7,315 bases of DNA from Ruminococcaceae bacterium UBA1244 (GTDB taxonomy: Bacteria; Bacillota; Clostridia; Oscillospirales; Acutalibacteraceae). The first letter of the stretch is position 1; every line of letters starts with the position of its first letter. The notes beneath the pieces are model-generated. The model did no database searches. It saw only the letters and a program-made list of their open reading frames with translations, and was not told the origin of the DNA. The DNA is taken from the NCBI GenBank assembly GCA_002308635.1, contig DBWG01000117.1, positions 1 through 7,315 on the forward strand. The letters are read 5' to 3'. This document shows positions 1 to 5,910 of the stretch, piece after piece. The translations under genes and the position numbers were made by a program.

Positions 1-912
1 AAGGGCGTAAGCGTTACAGTCGAGAAAGGCGAGGTCACAGTTAATGCCACAACTATCTACTACAAGGGCTATTCAACTCCTAACATCCACTACAGAGTAG
101 GTTCAGGTTCATGGACAGCCGTTCCCGGCAAGCCCATGGAGAACGCATACGATCTCAGCGGATTCACTCACAAGTATACGATCAATCTTGGCACAGCTAC
201 CTATGCAGAAGTCTGCTTCAACGACGGCAGAGGAAACTGGGACAGCCGCAATGGTGCAAACTACCGTTTTGAAAAGGGTACATACGCTTATTCGGGCGGC
301 AATATTACACGCATCTCCACTGCGTCAGGTTCAGGCAGCACAGCTTTCAATAATGTTGCACTCAAGAATCTTTCCTCGGTTTCTGAGGAGATCGTAACAC
401 TTGGCGAGACCATCACTGTCAACGCAAATGCAGTCGGCGGTTCAGGCGACTACACCTATACAGTATCCTACAAGAAGAAGTCAAGCGACAAGTGGACAGC
501 AAAACAGTACTACAAGGCAAATAACGTTGTTACCATCAAGCCCGCAGCCGCTGTTGATTATGAGATCTGCGTAAAGGTCAAGGACAGCGCAGGCAAGATA
601 GTCAAGAAGTACTTTGAAGTCAAGGCAGTAAAGAAGCTCACAAATACTTCAACAATTTCCGCTGCTGAGATCACAAAGGGCGAAGCTGTTACACTTAACT
701 GCTCTGCAAAGGGCGGCGAAGGCAGCTATACCTACACAGTATCCTACAAGAAGAAGACAAGCGACAAGTGGACTGCAAAACAGTATTTCACAGAAAACGA
801 TACTGTTACTATCAAACCCGCATCAGCTGTTGATTATGAGATCTGTGTAAAGGCAAAGGATTCAAAGGGCACTGTTACAAAGAACTACTTTGATGTCAGT
901 GTCAGCCGCTGA
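1..912 (+). CDS. C-terminal part of a secreted starch-binding protein (CBM25/26-like module plus two tandem repeats), 5' truncated
   Basis: The reading frame is open from base 1 and ends with TGA at 910-912, giving 303 visible residues; the start and any catalytic domain lie left of the window. Residues about 8-105 look like a CBM25/CBM26 starch-binding module: IYYKGY, then IHYRVGSGSW, then FNDGRGNWDSRNGANY and a closing GTYAYSGGNI are the usual hallmarks, with aromatic residues (Y20, Y21, W42, W80) that could stack on glucose rings. A Gly/Ser-rich linker (about 106-115) leads into two 92-residue repeats resembling the triple-tyrosine (Y_Y_Y-type) modules that cap many Ruminococcus secreted proteins. 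No dockerin, LPXTG or SLH segment follows, so the protein ends on the second repeat. By family the parent could be an amylase or another extracellular starch-utilisation protein; this cannot be decided from the fragment. The in-frame ATG at 136 falls inside the CBM and is not a start. Confidence 0.85.
   Translation, partial: KGVSVTVEKGEVTVNATTIYYKGYSTPNIHYRVGSGSWTAVPGKPMENAYDLSGFTHKYTINLGTATYAEVCFNDGRGNWDSRNGANYRFEKGTYAYSGGNITRISTASGSGSTAFNNVALKNLSSVSEEIVTLGETITVNANAVGGSGDYTYTVSYKKKSSDKWTAKQYYKANNVVTIKPAAAVDYEICVKVKDSAGKIVKKYFEVKAVKKLTNTSTISAAEITKGEAVTLNCSAKGGEGSYTYTVSYKKKTSDKWTAKQYFTENDTVTIKPASAVDYEICVKAKDSKGTVTKNYFDVSVSR
382..903 (+). repeat. Two in-frame tandem repeats (92-residue, 276-base period), triple-tyrosine-like modules
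   Basis: Residues about 128-209 (bases 382-627) align without gaps to residues about 220-301 (bases 658-903) with an offset of exactly 92 residues. By hand count about 53 of 82 positions are identical. The best conserved core runs from YTYTVSYKKK through SDKWTAKQY to VTIKPA and AVDYEICVK. The DNA is also very similar in the core, for example the shared string ACAGTATCCTACAAGAAGAAG begins at 460 and again at 736. This suggests recent internal duplication, or homogenisation by recombination. Confidence 0.85.
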
Positions 913-950
913 ACGGCGATCATTTCTGAAATGATTACAGCAAGCTAAAC

Positions 951-993
951 AAAAAACACGAAGCCAGATCACTGATCCGGCTTCGTGTTTTTT
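951..993. terminator. Bidirectional rho-independent terminator
   Basis: The arms AAAAAACACGAAGCC (951-965) and GGCTTCGTGTTTTTT (979-993) are perfectly complementary over 15 bases. Inside them a second GATC/GATC pairing (967-970 with 974-977) closes on an ACT loop after one A·C mismatch. The run of A on one side and T on the other gives a U-tract to transcripts from both directions. It would end the plus-strand starch-binding protein message 39 bases after its stop and back-stop the leftward AEP operon. Confidence 0.93.
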
Positions 994-1020
994 ATGCGAT
1001 AAAAATATATCATACATCAA

Positions 1021-1054
1021 AGAATTGCGTCCCGCAAAAGCGGAACGCAATTCT
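1021..1054 (-). terminator. Probable terminator hairpin of the leftward AEP operon
   Basis: The left arm AGAATTGCGTCCCGC (1021-1035) and the right arm GCGGAACGCAATTCT (1040-1054) flank an AAAA loop. On the plus strand there is one C·A mismatch, but in the minus-strand RNA that position is a G·U wobble, so all 15 pairs form only in the leftward transcript. It lies about 50 bases past the PEP mutase stop. The U-tract after it is poor (a few interrupted T), so it may act together with the next terminator at 951-993, or as a 3'-end stabilising stem. Confidence 0.7.
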
Positions 1055-1058
1055 GATG

Positions 1059-1090
1059 CAGAGCCTGCCGCTGACATGGCGTTAGCTCTG
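1059..1090. other. Weak imperfect inverted repeat
   Basis: CAGAGC (1059-1064) is complementary to GCTCTG (1085-1090), with a possible short inner GCC/GGC pairing. It sits between the PEP mutase stop and the stronger hairpin at 1021-1054. There is no T-run next to it, so a terminator role is unsupported. It may only add structure to the 3' end of the leftward message. Confidence 0.3.
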
Positions 1091-1102
1091 AATTATTAAG
1101 TT

Positions 1103-2398
1103 TTACAGCTCGTCTATAAGAGTGATGATTTCTTTTATCGGCAGCAGCCTGTCATCGACTTCCTTAGCTCTGTGATAGCGAAGGATATCCTCGGCAGTTT
1201 TCTGCATTGATGGGAATGCAGATCTTGTAAGCTGGTTCGCATAAATAACAATGTTCACTCCATGCTCGGCAAGCTCTTCTTCGGTAATGGTGTTAAAGCT
1301 TGAAGGTACAACAACGATAGGTGTCTTTTTGTTTTTGCTGCGGAACTCGTCACAGAATTCGAGAATCTCGTCGGGACTTTTTTTCCTGCTGTGGATCATT
1401 ATACCGTCAGCGCCGGCCTCTACATAAGCAAAAGCTCTGTTGAGAGCATCATCCATGCCCTGTTCAAGTATAAGGCTTTCTATTCTTGCAATTATCATAA
1501 AATCTTCGGTGAGCTGAATGCGCTTTCCTGCGGAGATCTTATCGCAGAATTCCTCAATGGTAGCCTGAGTCTGGCTGACTTCCGTACCGAAGAGACTGTT
1601 CTTTTTCAGACCCTTTTTGTCCTCGATAATGATAGCACTCACGCCCATACGTTCAAGGGTGCGGATGTTATACACAAAATGCTCTGTAAGACCGCCGGTA
1701 TCGCCGTCAAAAATGATAGGCTTTGTTGTTACCTCCATGATATCGTCTATTGTGCGGAGTCTTGAAGACATATCCACAAGTTCGATATCCGGCTTGCCTT
1801 TTGCTGTGCTGTCGCAGAGACTGCTGACCCACATTCCGTCAAACTGATCGAGACGGCCGTTGTTTTCAACGACAGTTTTTTCTGCGATAAGTCCTGTCAG
1901 ACCGCTGTGAGCCTCAATGATCTTAACGATCGGGCAGATATCAATGAGCTGTTTCAGTCTTTTACGCCTGTACTCAGGCATAGCAAGTTTTTCTCTGAGA
2001 AGTTTGTCTGCTTTTTTAACCTTCTCGTTATAGGTATAGGGGACATCGACAACAGCACCGCCGTATTCAGCGACCTTTTCTCTTACATGTGTCCTGATCG
2101 CAGAGGTAGGACCTGTCTTCCAGTTATCGCCGTGGATTATATAATCCGGTTTGAGTGATTCAATGATATCGTCATAGAGCATATCGTTCTGTACGACGAC
2201 CTCAGATACTCCTTCAATGGAGCGGTAGAGCTTTAATCTTTCTTCAAGAGAGACGGTAGGGAACTTGTTGTATCTGAGCAGAGCCTTGTCAGACAATGCG
2301 CCGACAACTACCCTGCCGAGCTTCATAGCCTCCTTGATGATATTAAGGTGTCCTTCGTGAATGATATCGGTACAAAAACAAGTATAGACTGTGTGCAT
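1103..2398 (-). CDS. aepX: Phosphoenolpyruvate mutase with fused N-terminal nucleotidyltransferase domain
   Basis: PEP mutase (PepM/AepX) converts phosphoenolpyruvate to phosphonopyruvate, forming the C-P bond that opens nearly all phosphonate pathways. The protein has 431 residues in two parts. Residues 1-130 are a cytidylyltransferase-like domain with the HxGH motif (HEGH, 14-17). Residues about 150-431 are the PEP mutase/isocitrate lyase-type barrel. FDGDTGG (230-236) supplies the Mg-binding aspartates. EDKKGLKKNS (259-268) is the PEP mutase signature with the gating-loop Asn (N267), which argues against phosphonopyruvate hydrolase or isocitrate lyase. HSRKKSPDEI (336-345) is also typical. 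Length and fusion match AepX-type proteins of capsule loci. The start is ATG at 2398, with GGAGG at 2406-2410 placed 7 bases upstream and directly abutting the stop of the aminotransferase gene (12-base gap). It is the last gene of the leftward unit. The N-terminal domain lacks an obvious RTxGIST-type motif, so its substrate and activity are unclear. Confidence 0.93.
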   Translation of the reverse strand: MHTVYTCFCTDIIHEGHLNIIKEAMKLGRVVVGALSDKALLRYNKFPTVSLEERLKLYRSIEGVSEVVVQNDMLYDDIIESLKPDYIIHGDNWKTGPTSAIRTHVREKVAEYGGAVVDVPYTYNEKVKKADKLLREKLAMPEYRRKRLKQLIDICPIVKIIEAHSGLTGLIAEKTVVENNGRLDQFDGMWVSSLCDSTAKGKPDIELVDMSSRLRTIDDIMEVTTKPIIFDGDTGGLTEHFVYNIRTLERMGVSAIIIEDKKGLKKNSLFGTEVSQTQATIEEFCDKISAGKRIQLTEDFMIIARIESLILEQGMDDALNRAFAYVEAGADGIMIHSRKKSPDEILEFCDEFRSKNKKTPIVVVPSSFNTITEEELAEHGVNIVIYANQLTRSAFPSMQKTAEDILRYHRAKEVDDRLLPIKEIITLIDEL

Positions 2399-2410
2399 AT
2401 TTCCGCCTCC

Positions 2411-3544
2411 TTAATTATTGTATTTTACGGGAACTTCCACTCCGCACTCATCGAGTGCAGCCCTGAAAACCTTGAAGAATTCTTCGATATCCTCCTTGTC
2501 GATAGCGCCAAGGGCACAGAGTCTGAAAGTATTGGTAGTGCTGATCTTTCCGGGATAGATGGTAAATCCACGGTCATAGCAGTAGTCGTGGACCTTTTCA
2601 AAGCTCCAGTTCGGGTCGTCCGGATATATCGCAGATGATACAAGACCTGCTCTCCATTCCGGCTTTATTACCTGACGGAATCCTAACTCGTCAAGTCCCT
2701 TGTTTATTGCGTCAAATACTCTTGTATGTCTTGCCCACTTAGCCTGTTCGCCTTCCTTCCAGTATTCCTTGAGAGCCTGTATAGTCGCATAGATAGTCTG
2801 GACAGGCGGTGTGAAGTGCATTTCGCCCGTTTTCTGGAAGAAATCATACTGCAAAAACAGGTTGCAGTAGTAAGAGCGCTTCGGATATGAGGCACTTTTT
2901 TCTATAATGCTGCGGTTGCCGACAACAAAGCTCAGACCTGTGAATGACATAAGACCCTTCTGAGCTGATGCCATGCAGAAGTCGATGTTGTCCTCTTCAA
3001 TATTGATCGGGCGCATAGCGTAGGTGCTTGTTGTATCGACAGTAAAGACAGCGCCGTATTTGTGTGCAAGAGCGCCGATCTCTCTGATGGGATTGAGGAT
3101 GCCTGTTCCTGTCTCGTTGTGAGTGGTATGGACAAGAGCGATATCGGGGTCATTTTTAAGAGTTTCCTCAACCACACTGAGGTCAGGACGTTCATCAACA
3201 GGAAAGCGCAGGTCGATATGGTCAAGACCGTAGTACTGGCATATCTCAACAGCTCTTGTGCTGTATGCGCCGTTGTTTACGACAAGTATTTTCTTTCCTT
3301 CGGGAAGGAGAGAGTTCATACACACGTCAATATTGATAGTACCCGAACCGCAGAAAAGGACTGAAGTATACTTTTCGGTATCACCGTGTACTATCTTTAC
3401 AAGATCTTCTCTCAGACCCTTCATAAGACCGCCGAAATCCTTTTCTCTGGGGCAGATATCCGGCACGACCTGAGCGTACTTTACTGTATCGGTGGTTGTT
3501 GAGGGACCGGGATTAAGCAGGATATTTCTTTTTATCGACTCCAT
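2411..3544 (-). CDS. 2-aminoethylphosphonate aminotransferase (PhnW/AepT-like)
   Basis: This is a PLP-dependent, fold-type I class V aminotransferase of the PhnW/AepT group, about the usual length at 377 residues. In this setting it should convert phosphonoacetaldehyde to 2-aminoethylphosphonate, the biosynthetic direction. The N-terminal LLNPGPSTTT (9-18) is typical of the family. GSGT (66-69) would hold the PLP phosphate, D170 in VFTVDTTSTY would pair with the pyridine nitrogen, and K196 in SAQKGLMSFTG is the Schiff-base lysine. R341 in FRLCALGAI sits where the substrate-binding Arg is expected. The start is ATG at 3544, because GGAGG (3552-3556) lies 7 bases upstream; an in-frame TTG at 3562 would overlap that site. 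The gene lies 14 bases after the cytidylyltransferase gene and 12 before the PEP mutase gene, implying co-translation. A phosphonopyruvate transaminase (phosphonoalanine-forming) is a less likely alternative. Confidence 0.9.
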   Translation of the reverse strand: MESIKRNILLNPGPSTTTDTVKYAQVVPDICPREKDFGGLMKGLREDLVKIVHGDTEKYTSVLFCGSGTINIDVCMNSLLPEGKKILVVNNGAYSTRAVEICQYYGLDHIDLRFPVDERPDLSVVEETLKNDPDIALVHTTHNETGTGILNPIREIGALAHKYGAVFTVDTTSTYAMRPINIEEDNIDFCMASAQKGLMSFTGLSFVVGNRSIIEKSASYPKRSYYCNLFLQYDFFQKTGEMHFTPPVQTIYATIQALKEYWKEGEQAKWARHTRVFDAINKGLDELGFRQVIKPEWRAGLVSSAIYPDDPNWSFEKVHDYCYDRGFTIYPGKISTTNTFRLCALGAIDKEDIEEFFKVFRAALDECGVEVPVKYNN

Positions 3545-3551
3545 TTTATTA

Positions 3552-3556
3552 CCTCC
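3552..3556 (-). promoter_or_regulatory. Ribosome binding site fixing the aminotransferase start
   Basis: The minus strand reads GGAGG-TAATAAA-ATG, a perfect anti-16S core 7 bases from the ATG at 3544. The alternative TTG start at 3562 would place this site inside the coding region and has no site of its own. The stop of the upstream cytidylyltransferase gene is 2 bases before the GGAGG, so ribosomes ending there can reinitiate. Confidence 0.88.
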
Positions 3557-3558
3557 GT

Positions 3559-4404
3559 TCAAACATCATAGCTTTTGTCGATGATTTTCAATTCGGCAAA
3601 TGTATCTATCTCAATGATATCCTCATCGAAACATTCTCTCACTTCAACACGGTAATTTTCCTTGCAGAATTCAAGCGGAACCTGTTCCCAGTAGCGCTGT
3701 TTTCCGTCATCACGGGCGAAGATATTTTCAATATCACCACTGAGTTTTTTTCCGTCAGCATCGTTCCAGAATGATATTCCGACCATCTGCCAGCAGTCAT
3801 CGCCGCCGACCTTTTCCTTTGTGATAACACCGTCATTAACTTCAAAGCACCAGTCGTCGGTATGCTCCTTTTTTATTGCAAGGAAATCTGATGTATAGTG
3901 ATAGGGTGTAATGATCTTAGGGTTGCTGATAAGCAGGTCAGCTTCAAATACATAGCTGTCCGAAAGAAGTTCCTTTGCCAGCAGGGCGGAGGAGATATTA
4001 TTTGCAGAGCTGTAAAGCGTGTTGTCGATAAATTTTATCATGGGATATTTATAGAGAAGCTGATCGAACTGTTCTCCAAGATATCCCCTTACGATATAGA
4101 TCTCGTTTATTCCGGCATCAAGGCAGGCGTCAATAAGCCCGTCTATGATCCTCTTTCCGTTGACACGGACAAGCGGCTTCGGAGTATTGAGAGTTATCGG
4201 CACAAGTCTTGAACCGAATCCTGCAGCGATAAATACCGCACGTTTTGCACGATAGGGAAGAAGAGCCTCAAGCCCCTTTTCGGTTATCGATCCGTCTTTT
4301 ACAAATTCCTTTTCTGTCAGTTCTGAAAGATCATCCTGCACAGGTTTTTTTTCAGCGAGCCTGACCAATAATTCAAACTGATCCCGTTTAAGTGTTCCGG
4401 ACAT
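3559..4404 (-). CDS. LicC/PntC-type cytidylyltransferase (probable CTP:2-aminoethylphosphonate) with N-terminal winged-helix-like extension
   Basis: Residues about 53-281 are a GT-A-fold sugar-phosphate-type nucleotidyltransferase closest in style to pneumococcal LicC (CTP:phosphocholine) and to the cytidylyltransferase half of PntC (CTP:AEP). AAGFGSRLVPIT (60-71) and PKPLV (75-79) form the nucleotide-binding loop. NNISSA (135-140), EADLL (154-158, D156 a likely metal ligand), VGISFW (208-213) and EIDTFAEL (265-272, D267 the second metal ligand) follow in LicC order. Residues 1-50 look like a small winged-helix/MarR-like segment also found on some LicC-type proteins. Because it precedes an AEP aminotransferase and PEP mutase, AEP is the favoured substrate (product CMP-AEP), with phosphocholine or phosphoethanolamine as alternatives. 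The start is ATG at 4404, with AAGGAGG (4410-4416) 5 bases upstream. A terminator-like hairpin lies 60 bases upstream, so this may head its own transcription unit. Confidence 0.87.
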   Translation of the reverse strand: MSGTLKRDQFELLVRLAEKKPVQDDLSELTEKEFVKDGSITEKGLEALLPYRAKRAVFIAAGFGSRLVPITLNTPKPLVRVNGKRIIDGLIDACLDAGINEIYIVRGYLGEQFDQLLYKYPMIKFIDNTLYSSANNISSALLAKELLSDSYVFEADLLISNPKIITPYHYTSDFLAIKKEHTDDWCFEVNDGVITKEKVGGDDCWQMVGISFWNDADGKKLSGDIENIFARDDGKQRYWEQVPLEFCKENYRVEVRECFDEDIIEIDTFAELKIIDKSYDV

Positions 4405-4463
4405 ATTGACCTCCTTGATAGTTTATATTTTGTGGGCAGTTCCTTTTTGGAAAACCCTTTTCT
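4405..4463. other. AT-rich leader between hairpin and cytidylyltransferase gene, no convincing promoter
   Basis: This holds the ribosome binding site AAGGAGG (4410-4416) and, reading leftward, an AT-rich TATAAA about 11 bases before it. A -10 element there would put the transcription start inside the ribosome binding site, and no good -35 lies at normal spacing, so I do not call a promoter. A short GAAAA-CCC-TTTTC inverted repeat (4450-4462) adjoins the terminator-like hairpin. Confidence 0.4.
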
Positions 4464-4497
4464 AAAAACGCTGAGTTTTGTTCACTCAGCGTTTTTT
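4464..4497 (-). terminator. Rho-independent terminator or attenuator between polymer genes and AEP genes
   Basis: AAAAACGCTGAG (4464-4475) pairs perfectly with CTCAGCGTTTTT (4485-4496) around a 9-base loop. In the leftward RNA a 7-pair GC-containing stem is followed by UUUUU, about 16 bases after the glycerophosphotransferase stop. The A- and T-runs make it symmetric, so it could also stop rightward transcription, but no rightward gene precedes it. It either ends the upstream unit or lets a fraction through to the AEP genes. Confidence 0.82.
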
Positions 4498-4513
4498 CTT
4501 CAGGTCTTGATTT

Positions 4514-5899
4514 TTAGGCTTTAACTTCATCCGTTTTTGTTTCATCAGAATTTACTTCATCATTTTTGTTTTCGGATGCAGATTCTTTTTTTGACTTTTT
4601 GGTTTTCTTTGATTTTTTCTTGGACTTAGCGGCTTCTTCTTCGGCCTCCTGTTTTTTCTTTGCGGCTTCAAGAAGCTCTTCGTGCTTGCTGATGAGGTAG
4701 TCTGTGATCTTGACAGCAGCCTCTCCGCGGAAAGCCCATGTTTCGTTACGGGCATTTTCGATAGCCTCACGATGGGATTCATCGTTCATAACAGTGTCGA
4801 TAAGCTCCTTGATATTGTCAACGCCGTCAGCAGTAAGCTGTCTGCCGATCTTCGGGAGAGTGGTGAATGTCCACAGTTCCTCGTCTATCCAGCAGGCATC
4901 ATAAGGCGATCTGTCAAAGGAAGTGTCCGCATAAATAACGGGTTTCTGGAAAACAAGAGCATACTCAAAAATAACGCCTGAGAAGTCGGAAATAAGTATG
5001 TCCGAACGTCTGAGTACTTCAAAGTTATCGTTGTCCCTGTTCCATTCAAGCTGATCGTCGGCAGGATACTGCTTCATAAGCTTGTCCATCAGGTCTTTTT
5101 CTGAGGTAAATGACTGGGGATGAGGACGGACGATAATATGGTAGCCGGTCTTTTTGAGGGCATCAATTATGCTACCGCCGTATTTTCCGAAAATACTGCT
5201 TGTGCCCCAGGAAGGTGCAAGCAGAACGGTAGTTTTGTGGTCGGGGAGAGGTCCGGCATTGTCAAGGCGTTTCTGGAGTTCATCCAGCATCGGGAGACCG
5301 CCGAGAAGCATTTCCTTTGCAGGGAGATTTCTTTTCTTTTCAAGCTCACGTATCTGTTCGATCTGATAGTCGCCTGAAAGAAGCAGTGCATCATAATAGT
5401 CAACACCGAACATACGATAAATAACGATATCGCTTGCAGCGTGAGGGACATGGACATACCAGCTTACATTTTTTGAACGCTTCCACTGATAAACGTCAAG
5501 TCCGGGAGTGGTCGAAAGAAGGATATCAGCTTTAAGGCTGTTAAGCTTTACAAATGCCTTGTTGCCTTCTCCGATGAACTCACAGGTAACATATTCATAT
5601 TTTTTATCGAGAGCGGGGTCATCGGGCGAAGAAGTCATATAGCAGATCTTCTGCTTGCGCTTCTCAAACTCATCGCATATCGGTTCAAAAAGGCTCCAGT
5701 ATCTTTTGCTGTCCGTAAAAATAACATACGGAAGATCATCCTGATTTTTGTTTTTGGCTTTTGCGCCTCCGCTGACAAAAAGACCGAATTTTGAAAACGC
5801 AAGTCTTGCAAGATGGATTCCGGCGCCGATAACACCGATCAGGATAGTAAAAAGCATACTTCCCGTACCGGGATCAATATACAGTTTCATAATATTCAT
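4514..5899 (-). CDS. CDP-glycerol glycerophosphotransferase family protein (TagB/TagF-like), membrane-anchored, Lys-rich tail
   Basis: The family transfers (poly)glycerol phosphate from CDP-glycerol onto a lipid-linked acceptor at the cytoplasmic face of the membrane in teichoic-acid or capsule synthesis. The 461-residue protein starts with YIDPGTGSM (7-15) and a hydrophobic segment (about 14-32), probably one membrane helix. The GT-B-like catalytic domain spans about 57-400. HVPHAASD (150-157) carries histidines corresponding to the catalytic-base region, RPHP (258-261) is the nucleotide/phosphate-binding motif, and SDFSGVIFEYA (304-314) is the family signature. Residues about 405-461 are a low-complexity Lys/Glu/Ser tail ending in acidic repeats. 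The start is ATG at 5899, with AAGGAG (5905-5910) 5 bases upstream; the in-frame GTG at 5905 would overlap that site and the ATG at 5890 is too far away. It follows the sulfatase-like gene after 9 bases. Transfer of ribitol phosphate or another polyol phosphate cannot be excluded. Confidence 0.88.
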   Translation of the reverse strand: MNIMKLYIDPGTGSMLFTILIGVIGAGIHLARLAFSKFGLFVSGGAKAKNKNQDDLPYVIFTDSKRYWSLFEPICDEFEKRKQKICYMTSSPDDPALDKKYEYVTCEFIGEGNKAFVKLNSLKADILLSTTPGLDVYQWKRSKNVSWYVHVPHAASDIVIYRMFGVDYYDALLLSGDYQIEQIRELEKKRNLPAKEMLLGGLPMLDELQKRLDNAGPLPDHKTTVLLAPSWGTSSIFGKYGGSIIDALKKTGYHIIVRPHPQSFTSEKDLMDKLMKQYPADDQLEWNRDNDNFEVLRRSDILISDFSGVIFEYALVFQKPVIYADTSFDRSPYDACWIDEELWTFTTLPKIGRQLTADGVDNIKELIDTVMNDESHREAIENARNETWAFRGEAAVKITDYLISKHEELLEAAKKKQEAEEEAAKSKKKSKKTKKSKKESASENKNDEVNSDETKTDEVKA

Positions 5900-5904
5900 T
5901 CCCA

Positions 5905-5910
5905 CTCCTT
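5905..5910 (-). promoter_or_regulatory. Ribosome binding site fixing the glycerophosphotransferase start, overlapping the upstream stop
   Basis: The minus strand reads AAGGAG-TGGGA-ATG, giving a 5-base spacer to the ATG at 5899. The two leading A of the site belong to the TAA stop (5911-5909) of the upstream sulfatase-like gene, so the genes are tightly coupled. The site overlaps the in-frame GTG at 5905, which therefore cannot be the start. Confidence 0.85.

Larger units (their letters stand above)
913..1102. other. Convergent intergenic region, hairpins only
   Basis: This 190-base gap lies between the stop of the starch-binding protein gene and the stop of the PEP mutase gene. It contains no credible gene. 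It holds a short perfect inverted repeat (ATCATTT-CTG-AAATGAT, 919-935) without a T-run, the bidirectional terminator at 951-993, the long hairpin at 1021-1054 and a weak imperfect inverted repeat at 1059-1090. A small minus-strand open frame crosses most of the gap but runs through these hairpins and into the neighbouring gene, so it is not called. Confidence 0.7.

Noticed and set aside
862..1077. Minus-strand open frame of 71 codons across the convergent gap
   Set aside because: It runs through two hairpins, including the terminator at 951-993, and into the end of the starch-binding protein gene; no ribosome binding site or known motif.
1391..1765. Plus-strand open frame of 124 codons inside the PEP mutase gene
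   Set aside because: It is antisense to the conserved barrel domain of PEP mutase, with Cys/His-rich composition typical of a reverse-strand shadow.
3545..3562. TTG at 3562 as start of the aminotransferase
   Set aside because: It would translate the GGAGG ribosome binding site itself; the ATG at 3544 has ideal spacing and begins the family-typical N-terminus.
4420..4450. Leftward promoter with TATAAA as -10 before the cytidylyltransferase gene
   Set aside because: The predicted start would fall within the ribosome binding site, and no reasonable -35 lies 16-18 bases upstream.
4552..4782. Minus-strand open frame of 76 codons rich in Lys/Arg within the glycerophosphotransferase tail
   Set aside because: It is a frame-shifted reading of the A-rich, Lys-coding tail of the real gene; the basic composition is a by-product.
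5900..5905. GTG at 5905 as start of the glycerophosphotransferase
   Set aside because: It overlaps the AAGGAG site that is correctly spaced for the ATG at 5899.
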